A stretch of 64,000 nucleotides of DNA from contig JANBVO010000006.1 in NCBI GenBank assembly GCA_030052745.1, positions 1,025,520 to 1,089,519 on the forward strand, given 5' to 3'. How positions within the stretch are numbered: position 1 is the stretch's first letter; each line of letters opens with the position of its first letter. Below the pieces are notes generated by a model. The model searched no databases, was not told the origin of the DNA, and saw only the letters and a program-made list of their open reading frames with translations. This DNA is from Pleurostoma richardsiae (lineage: Eukaryota; Ascomycota; Sordariomycetes; Calosphaeriales; Pleurostomataceae). The translations under genes were made by a program, and so were the position numbers. Positions 55,648 through 64,000 of the stretch are shown here, in pieces.

Positions 55648-57056
55648 GCTGGGCCGGTGGGTTTGGACTTATTGTCAAGGAAGGGTCCGCCGGGGAGGAA
55701 GGAGCCATCGAGAATGTCTGCCGAATGAGGACTGTCTTCGGGCAGCTGCGATGGATTCGGACATGAAAATGGCAATGCCCTGGAACTGAAGCAGTTAAAG
55801 GACGGTTAATATCCAGCGAGAGGTCAGGGGCTGAACCTCACGAGTGTGCGTGACTAGTCAGTTCATGTGATCGACAGGGTAACGAGAGACGAGACCATGA
55901 ACTCATGAACATTGGGGCAATTGATAGCATTTGATGTTAATGATAGGTCACGGTGGTAAAGTTACGAGCAAATAATTGCTCTGAATGCTGTCGATATGAC
56001 ATCCATAGTCTTAAGAAGGTTGCCTTTTGCTATGGTATCGTTGAGGTAGCCGTTGGGGAGCTTGCGAGTCCCTACAGACAAGATAACCTTTCCCATGGTG
56101 TCCCTAATCAATGGATACCTAATCTCTAAATATACGTATACTTCTCGGAAGTTGCTTATCTCTGCCATGGGGGCCGGCCTGCTCTCTCAAATCCATATAA
56201 ATACCTTCACTGATAGCGGTAGGTCGCCATCCTCATATCGGACGGGCTTCGTTTACCTCGAGATCATAGGCGCCAGATATTACGAGAAAGACCGCAGCAA
56301 AAATGATACTGACTGATGCCACATGGACTTCCTAGAGCCGCTTCCTCAAGCGGGACACTCACCGCAGGCCTTGCTGGCTGGCTGGGACTCATCTGGCGTC
56401 CGCAGACTGGCATCAGGGATCCCACCAAAGCGGCGTCCTGCCACTGAATACAGAAAGAAATGGGGTGCGTAAGGAATGAAGCTGGATTTATCCAGTGTGA
56501 TCCCAACGGCATGCCAGGTAACAACTAGCACTCCTTTGGTAGACTTCGAGTGTCATGAGTGGCATCAACATCCCCGGTGTACTATGCTCTTAGTGCTTAC
56601 CCGATCCTGAACGGGGACATTTAAGCCGGGGTGTACGAGTGAAGGTCGAATATGCAAATTCACTTCCTTGCCGTAGTTAGTTGAAGACATGAGCGCGACG
56701 TCCTCATGTTCAATGGGAGGAGCAAGCTGTCAGCACTGGGAGGAGTGCTTCAACAGGTACCTCGTGCTTGGTTTTCCTGGCTTTGCCTTAGTCAGCATAC
56801 AATTAGTCACTATTTCTACTCTAAGAGGGTCACGTGGTTTCGTGGCAGCATCGCCCCGGATCTGTCGCGACTTTTCCGCCGCAGGAGAGGCTGCTCCAGT
56901 ATCTTTCTTACTGGATGTCGCGATTCTAGTCGTTGCAGCTCTTGTGCTGGCTTCACAGGTGACGCATTCTAATGAAGAGCTCGAGCAATGAATCGAATTA
57001 CACTCTTGAGAGAATAGCGGAGTGGCTCCCCTCTAGCCGCTGCATGACACCTGAAC
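55648..57056. other. Intergenic, upstream of RAD4
   Basis: 1.4 kb. The part from about 55850 to 56330 is visibly more A/T-rich than its surroundings, with no full gene. A 100-codon frame at 56689-56991 is doubtful. An uORF at 57044-57067 overlaps the RAD4 start in another frame. Confidence 0.5.
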
Positions 57057-60044
57057 ATGGCCGGTAGGAAGCGTAGTGCGCCAGCAACCGCTACAAGGCG
57101 CGGCGCATCGGCCTCACAAGGCGCGCGCTCATCGCTAAGGACCACGCGATCCACAGCGGACAGCGATGTACCGCTTGTCGTCCGCGAGATGCTGGCCGAA
57201 GCCGGGACCGGCTCAAGGTACATGACGTCAGAGGCCTCTGAGCGGCCCCTTAAGCGACGGCGGGCTGGAGGAAGGCGTACGGCGAATGAGGCCGCTGGTG
57301 CGTCAGGCACAGCGACGACGAGCCCGCATCCCGAAGGAGAGGCCGAAATCGCTGCAGGAGAGGATGAGGAAGACGTAGAGTTCGAAGACGTTGCGTTGCC
57401 GGCCCCGATCGTGCAGACGGTTTATAAGGACTCGGATGACGAGGACGACGATGATGACGAGGACCTCCAGTTCGAGAATGTCGACTTCGGTGCAATAGAT
57501 GCAGCAGCGCCGGAAAGTACAGAATCGGACACCTTGGTGCTGAATTTGTCGGAGCATATGAGGACGGCGACGCCCCGCCGCAACCAGGAGAGGAGGAAGC
57601 CCATCAGCAAAGCTGAGAAGGAGCGCCGTGTCGAGATACATAAGATGCATCTGCTCTGCTTGCTTTCGCACATCGAGAAAAGGAACCACTGGTGCAATGA
57701 CCCGGTTGTACAAGAGTCTCTGCGCCTCCTGTTGACGGAAAAGATGATCACGTACCTGAACCCCGGCGAGAACTTGTCCCAGTTCGGCCGGACAGAGTCC
57801 CTGAAAAACGGGCTCAAGATGGCCAGCGAGATGTTCAGGTCAAAATTCCTTATTACTGAGAGGGGCCTGCGGAGAGCGTTGTGGGCGGAAGAAGAAGGCC
57901 ATCTACAGAATGTAAATCTCGTTTTCCTCCCGAAAAGCCCGGCCTAGGCACTCAACTAATGCATTCTGCAGTACCAGCTCACCGACGACGTAGACAGCTG
58001 TCTAACAAAGGTGGATTTCCGCAAGGCAGCGAGAGCGCTCAAAGGCTCGAGGGACGTCGGGGCCCAGCTATTCTGCGCCCTTCTGCGGGTCGCGAGCGTT
58101 GAGACTCGTTTAGTCTGCTCCCTACAGCCTCTGCCCTTCGCAACCGGAGGGCCAACGCTTCCCAAGCCTCGAGATAGCAGTACACCCTCCAAAATGTCGA
58201 AATCCGAAGAATATCGCGCGCGAATGCCGAAGTACATAACATCAGATCCCGAACCTGCCTCCGGCACACCGTCCCCTCGTCGCCGGCTGGGCCATCCGAA
58301 TGCTACAGGGTACAACATCCCTGACGTATCTACGCCGTCGCCATCTGCGCCTCGCACTCCTCCAAAGACAGCAAAGCGCATACGCGAGTCTCCGTTCCCG
58401 GTTTATTGGGTCGAGGTCCTCGACGAGGCACATCAGAAGTGGGCACCCGTCGACCCCCTCGTCACAAACTCCCAGTGGAAGCCGGCCAAATTCGAGCCAC
58501 CAGCCTCGGACCGGGAGAATGCCATGTGCTACGTCGTCGCCTTCGAGGACGACGGCAGCGCGAGGGACGTCACGAGGCGGTACGCCAAGGCGTACAACTC
58601 CAAGACCAGGCGCATGAGAATCGACGGACCGGTTGTCCCGGGCGGCGAACCTGCGAGCGGGCCCGGGAAGCTGAGCGGCGAGAGGTGGTGGCGGAAGGCC
58701 ATGAGGCGGTATCGCAGGCGCCGTGTGACCGACCTGGAGCAGATAGAAGACCACGAGCTCGCGGCCGCCGAGTCTAGGGAGCCGATGCCGCGGAACGTCC
58801 AGGACTTCAAGGACCACCCCGTCTACGCCCTGGAGCGCCACCTGAGGCGGCACGAAGTCCTGCGCCCGGGCGCCCAGGTCGTCGGCACTGTCGGCGCCGG
58901 CAGCAGAGGGCCCCTCGAGAAGATCTACCGGCGCAGCGACGTGCGCATGGCGCGCTCCGCGGACAAGTGGTACCGCCTGGGCCGCGTGATCAAGCTGGGC
59001 GAGTCGCCCGTGCGGGTCCTCCCCAAGCAAGCCCCGCGGAAGTCGCGCGTCTCGTTCGGCGACTCCGACCCCGAAGACGAAGACGAGGAAGGGGAGGAAG
59101 AGGACCCCGTCCTCGGCACGGGCCGGCCCTCGGGGACGCCGCTCTTCACCCCCGAGCAGACGGAGCCGTACGTCGCGCCGCCCGTGGTCGACGGCCGCGT
59201 GCCCAAGAACAAGTTCGGCAACGTCGAGGTCTTCGTGGCCTCCATGGTCCCCCCCGGCGGCGCGCACGTGCGCTCCAGCGACGGCCTGGACGACGACGAC
59301 GACGACGGGCGCGCCGCGCACGCGGCGTCCCTACTGGGCGTCGACTACGCGCCGGCGCTGACGGGGTTCCGGTTCCGCGGGCGCAAGGGCACGGCGGTGA
59401 CGGACGGCGTGGTGGTGCCGGCCGAGAGCGCGGAGGCCGTGCGCGCGGTGGCGGCGGCGCTGGGCGACCTGGACGCCGAGGCGGAGGCAGAGGCGCGCGC
59501 GGCCAGGGCGCGGAGGATGTGGAGCCGGTTCCTGAAGGGGCTGAGGATACGGCAGAGGATCTGGGCGAATGTCGACCCCAACGAAGAGGATGAGGAGGAG
59601 GAGTGGGCTGAGGTCCTTGGCGGGGAGAAAGGAGGGGATGTCAGTGCTGATATGAACCATGAAAGCGTCGGAGAATCTGTTGGGGGAAGAAGCGGCGGGT
59701 TCATCAAGGAGGGCGACGGTGGGTTCGTCGATAGTGGCGGCGGTGGATTTGTTGATGATGGTGGTGGGGGCGGATTTGTTGGAGATGGTGCCGGTGGCTT
59801 CATAGACGAGCCTTCACGCGGCTTAGTCGAAGATGAAGGTGGTGGGTTCGTCGACGACGGTGCAGGGGGGTTTGTGAATGAGGATCATGATGGCTTGGAC
59901 AAGGGGAAGGGCAAGGCCGTTGCAACAGATGTTGCCAGCGACCAGTACGACACGGATTCCGAGCTGGAGAATGCGCCGAGCGACGTCACCGAGGAGTATT
60001 ACATGGAAGAAGACGACGAGGGCGGTGGGTTTCTCGTCGAGTAA
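57057..60044 (+). CDS. RAD4: DNA damage recognition protein Rad4/XPC
   Basis: Two exons, 57057-57911 and 57972-60044; 975 residues. The acidic, basic-rich N-terminus leads to KMHLLCLLSHIEKRNHWCND, the start of the transglutaminase-like fold, which continues across the intron (ALLRVASVETRLVCSLQPLPF) and ends with FPVYWVEVLDEAHQKWAPVDPL. Three beta-hairpin domains follow: BHD1 around DHPVYALERHLRRHEV, BHD2 around WYRLGRVIKLGE, and BHD3 with TEPYVAPPVVDGRVPKNKFGNVEVFV and LLGVDYAPALTGFRFRGRKGTAV. Rad4 binds with Rad23 to distorted DNA to start nucleotide excision repair. The tail holds about eight GGF(V/I/L) repeats (residues ~861 to the end). Confidence 0.95.
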
Positions 60045-60406
60045 GGCTCGAGAGACCGCTCGAATGGCATTGTTTGGATGAATTATGATTCCATAGGTAT
60101 TGTACATATTATGTATCCAAAAAAAAAAAAAGTGGTTCATGACAAGGCTCTCCCGTATACAAGCCATTGTCTCGCACCGCCCTTACCATTGGTATATCAG
60201 TCCCTGATTCAACCGTGATAGAGAACGCCCCAACCAAGATGCTGTGCTCTGATATACCCATCCAACTTGTACGTAATACCAACGCCCACTCCCGAAACAA
60301 GCAACTTTTCCCACATTCCTTGTATGCTCATGCTCCTCTCCGTATGCAAAAGAAGCGAATTCAAGACCTCCGGGGGGGGGGGGGGGGGGGGGGGATGTTC
60401 TCAGTC
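60045..60406. other. Intergenic between convergent RAD4 and TOK1, with homopolymers
   Basis: 362 bp. It contains an A13 run at 60119-60131 and a G23 run at 60372-60394. The G23 run lies 12 bp beyond the TOK1 stop, so on the channel mRNA it would be C23 in the 3' leader. No gene is present. Confidence 0.6.
60372..60394 (+). repeat. G23 homopolymer
   Basis: Twenty-three consecutive G residues near the TOK1 3' end. Exact length is uncertain because such runs are prone to sequencing error. Confidence 0.7.
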
Positions 60407-63160
60407 CTATGACGCTGATCTTCCCTCCTCCACCTCTGCCTTCTCCCTCCTCTTCTCCCTCTCCCTATGATGCTCCTGGCTCCTCGCCCTCCGCAGCTCC
60501 TCCGCCAGCTTCTGCGTTAACTTCTCCAGTATCCACTCCGCCTCCTCCTGGCTGCTCATCAGCGGGCTCCGCCTGCCCACCCAGCTCCACTGCAGCTTCG
60601 CTTTATCCGCCGCTTCGGCATCCTCGCCCTCGTGTTGCTTCTCTTCCCTCGCCTTCGACTCCCGCCCTTGCTTCCTCCCGCCTTCGTCTATCGAGCTGCT
60701 GGTCCCCGTCGTGCTACCGCTGTCATCGTCCGTCTTGTCCTCCTCGCCGCCGTCCTCGCGGCTGTGGTTCTTCCTCTGGTGCCGGCGGTGCACGTGCGGG
60801 CGCGCCCTCCGGTGAGTCTCAGCGTTGGACTCGTCCTCGCCGATGAGACGGAGGTACCAGACCCACTCCTGGAAGGTGTATTTGCGGGGTGGGTGAGACT
60901 TGAGGTGCTGCGTGACGCGGGCTATCTCGTCGACCAGCACGACATGGTAGTCAGCCGGGTCGGTGGGGACGGCCTGCGGGAGGTCTTGGCGGGGCATAGA
61001 TACCGCGCGCCGCATGCGGAGGGTGTTGGCTGTTACGTTGTCGATGCTGGTATTGCTGCGCGATGAGGATGGTCGAGATCCGTGGTAGTGGTGGTGTGTA
61101 GGGCTGTTGGGGCTCGCAGGAGAGTCCGAGGTTCGGACTGGCCTGGCGGGCTCCAGAATCCGAATCCTGTCGGGCGGTGATGCTGTGGAGGAGGAGGATC
61201 CCTGAGCGGTGGAATCAGGCGAGATGTCAGTGCTGCGGCCGCCTTTGCTGTTTCCGTTGGCGACGCTTTCGTTACTATCATCTGCCAGTACCTCGTGAGA
61301 TCCAGCCTCCGCCTTGCCTGTGATACCTCGCACTTCCTCATCAAGTGTGCCGGTCGATTTCTCCTGACCCTTCTGAGGCATCTTCACTTTGCTCTCATCC
61401 TCCACATCTTCCTCGTCCGACTCGGAAGAAGAGTCTGTACGTTGGGGTGCCGCCTCGCCCAGGAAGCCAGGTGGCGACTCTTCGATATCCTCGGTGAAGA
61501 GAGCGCCGCCAGACATCACTCGAAGCACGTCTTTGAAGTCTTTCTTGAAGCCTCGCTCTCCAGGCAAGATCGTAATGGTGCCAAGCGAGTTGGTGGCATC
61601 CCGTATGCCCTTGACGATTGTGTCACCGGCGTTTGAGATTAGGACTGTTGTCGTGGGCAGCGCTAGCAGCGACCACAAGACGAAGAAAGACTTGCCCGCC
61701 GGGGATATTGGAACCATGTCTCCATATCCAACAGTCGTTAGACTCACAAAGCAGAAGTACATTCCGTCAAAATACGTCCAATATTGGTATGGCTTTTCAC
61801 AGCTCTGGAATATGGCCGCTCCTGCGAGCCACAGGGTTAGCCAAGTGGATGACGACACGCCCATGGCCATCCACCGCCGCCTCCGTGCTGCTTGGCGTTG
61901 AATCTTCCGCATGAGCTTGAATTCTGCCTCTCGCCTCTCAAACTCGGTAAGGCCGGTGCCGGTGGGCGATAGCATCTCGTCATCTGTAATTGGACTGAGA
62001 ATACCATCTTTGCCCCTCTGGGTCATCCGCCTGAGGATCGTCCTTCTTTTCTTCTCGAGCATGCGAGCGCCTAGCTTATTTCTGCCGCGGTCCAGAACGA
62101 GGCTGCGAATAGAGCCGATGACCAGACCAAGACTGATTATTCCAACCAGCGCATATGGGAACAGCAGGGCCCGACCTAGGGTCGTATTCGCATAATAGTC
62201 GCCGAAGCCGACAGTGAACAGCGTCACGTCGGCCCAGTACACGGCATCGAGATAACTCCAGCCCTCGATGTTAGAAAATACTAATGCACCGATGAGTAGA
62301 TACATCAGGAACAGGATGGTCTGGAGCATGAGAGTCCGCTGGCTGGTGGTAAGCTGGAAGTCTTTCCCGTAGCGGCCGAGGTACGCGCCCATGAAGGTGA
62401 CGACCATAAGACTTGAGCAGATAAAGTAGAGACCTGCAGCATAGGCGCCGTAGTAGAATGCCTGGGACCAGACGTAGTCGATCTGGGGATGCATATCCAA
62501 GGGTCCGGCGGCTGTTGCGTTCAGGGCTATGAGGCAGACCGAGGAGATGTACCTGGGTAGACACGTCAGTCTTTGTTACTAGTTTCTCAGGTTGACAAGC
62601 CATGTTGGCCAACATTCTCTTACCATCCGATGATAGTTATTGGCTGGGCGATAGTGAATCTTACTCTCTTCGTCATGTTCAGGAGCAGGAATACGTTCGC
62701 GACAAGAGCGAGGGCCAGCTGCACGGCGTTGATAATGAGCAGCCTAGAGACGAAATATATCAGGACAAAATCTTGATTTGGGTGGTGTCCCCTTCTCTGG
62801 CAAGCGAAACATACCATTTAGGGTCGGGAATGTATGGAGCGGCCTCGATGTTCATACCGGGAGGCATGTGTTGCCGCCATGGCCGGACCAGAGCGCATAT
62901 GCTGAAAGCACTGGCAACCGGGCCGAGTGTGCCAGCGATCAAAGGGAAAGCAGACCCAGCCAGCCAATATCGGCTGTTGTCTCGCGTTAGCAGAGGCTCC
63001 TCGGACGATTTGATGGCGCTGTGCCAGCTCACCTGGGATCGAGGTGTACATGATCGCGATCATTAGCCGCCTCGGTCTGCTGTGGTTTGGACAATTCATG
63101 ACGACTGCGGTCCGCGTCTTGCGTGTGGTCCTCGATAGCATCGCCGCCGGCATCCTGCAT
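60407..63160 (-). CDS. TOK1: TOK1-type outward-rectifying K+ channel (two-pore, eight-helix)
   Basis: Four exons on the minus strand: 63160-63033, 62973-62815, 62743-62624, 62552-60407; 850 residues. The start is the first ATG in the frame (MQDAGGDAIED); the frame is open upstream but has no other ATG before a stop. The first helices (YWLAGSAFPLIAGTLGPVAS, LLIINAVQLALALVAN, TIAQPITIIGW) come from exons 2-3. The two selectivity filters are TVGFGD near 249-254 and TVGYGD near 409-414, as in fungal TOK channels. A charged linker separates the pore domains. The cytoplasmic tail of about 400 residues is Ser/Asp/Glu-rich with a conserved FQEWVWYLRLIGEDESN block. The channel passes K+ outward at the plasma membrane. 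Assignment is firm; the exact N-terminus less so. Confidence 0.92.
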
Positions 63161-64000
63161 GGTAGTGAGTTGTTGGCGATCTACCACAGCGTGGAACTTA
63201 GTCAGGACACCGTTTTGTTGATCTCGAGTCCTGCGCAGCGTGGGGGTTTGTTGCACGAGACCCTCTGATTGATGCGAGGGAGCCGCCGCTATCGATGAGC
63301 CATGGGGGAGAGCGTCTTGGCGTTTATGTTTTGTAGCTTCATCAGAGGCCGCGAAGGTCTTGGGACGTGGATCTAGATCTTGTGCAGCGTCCCGCAAAAC
63401 GGTCTTGGAGAAGTTCGCACAAAGCCGCGTGATGACGTCGGATCTCCGCTCGCTGGAGAAGCTGGGGTTAGGGGTCCTCGAGACCAGTCCTAGGCGGTAA
63501 TGGCGCGAAAGGACAAAGCAAGGCTAAGCACTCCGACGACAATGTATTCCGCGCTCCGGTTGGCTTTCCAGGTTTGTTATATAATAAGAGGGGAGAACGG
63601 CAGTGGATGAGTGAGAGCCCGAGAGGTCATGAGTGAGGAATCGGCATCCCTTTTGTCTGGATCGGGCTAGACCAGCCACACTTGTGATGCAGCCATTCGG
63701 ATGTTGCCTTTCAGCAAAGTACGAGGTGGTTTCTGTGCACGTCACGGTCGGAGACTTTCGTCAGTAATTTGTCGCGAGCGAGTGCCTCAACATCCGGATG
63801 AGACGGCTATGAAGGATGGGCGGCTCAAGAAATACGATGGCCTCGACGTCAATCGGACCGCAGTAAGGGCGGCGGGGTCCGACCTGCTGTTTGTTTGCCT
63901 CAATGGGAAAGGCACATGTACAGTACTGTCTATTGCAAGCTCGTGTTCGCCCCCCACTTTTTTCATCTCCCCGCACACATCCCAATTCCTCATATCGCCA
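63161..64000. other. TOK1 upstream region to window edge
   Basis: 840 bp with no supported gene. It should contain the TOK1 promoter. The TOK1 frame stays open upstream to about 63525 without an ATG, so an extra 5' exon cannot be excluded. Confidence 0.45.

Noticed and set aside
55962-56168. 68-codon minus-strand frame in A/T-rich DNA
   Set aside because: It reads like a protein fragment but no family could be named; too short to support.
56689-56991. 100-codon plus-strand frame with an ATG and two hydrophobic segments
   Set aside because: Short, unlike any family I know, and ends 65 bp before RAD4, within its likely promoter.

Overview
The window is a gene-dense stretch of nuclear DNA from a filamentous ascomycete (Pezizomycotina, most likely a Sordariomycete). 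This is inferred from GC-rich coding sequence, many short GT-AG introns (51-171 nt) often carrying CTRAC-type branch sites, and fungus-specific genes: a GH81 beta-1,3-glucanase, a TOK-type potassium channel, a Yap1/AP-1 factor with its cysteine-rich domains, a Stn1 with fungal layout and mL41/MRPL27. No species can be named. Twenty protein-coding loci (the first cut by the left edge) and one apparent pseudogene are supported. Splice models were built by hand from GT-AG sites, reading phase and recalled family motifs.

Layout. 0-5 kb: end of an enolase-superfamily sugar-acid dehydratase, a ~122-bp degenerate tandem repeat, a zinc deaminase, a DNAJC9-type J protein and telomere protein Stn1. 6-17.7 kb: secreted GH81 glucanase, vacuolar Ca2+/H+ exchanger, then UTP14 and mitochondrial ribosomal protein mL41 as a divergent pair. 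19-27 kb: an MFS transporter and a 14-exon ABCC transporter, divergent across a 433-bp promoter rich in palindromes. 27-36 kb: an HSL-type alpha/beta hydrolase, TSR2, a BSD-domain protein and an amino acid/choline-type permease. 38-52.5 kb: a YANK-type kinase, the AP-1 bZIP factor and a single-exon ABCA transporter, the last two head to head across 3.6 kb. 53-64 kb: an RNase H-like frame broken by two in-frame TAG codons, a small Cys/His-rich protein, RAD4/XPC and a TOK1-type K+ channel.

The genes are mostly core housekeeping (ribosome biogenesis: UTP14, TSR2, mL41; genome maintenance: RAD4, STN1; stress: AP-1; ion balance: VCX1, TOK1) mixed with transporters. No biosynthetic cluster, transposon, CRISPR array, tRNA or rRNA gene was found. 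The most unusual signals are in non-coding DNA: a ~980-nt sense-strand ATG desert upstream of AP-1, a similar ~700-nt desert ending in one 8-codon uORF before the kinase, an ATGA-overlapping uORF on the glucanase gene, and the palindrome cluster in the transporter promoter. I did not find a convincing new multi-gene system.
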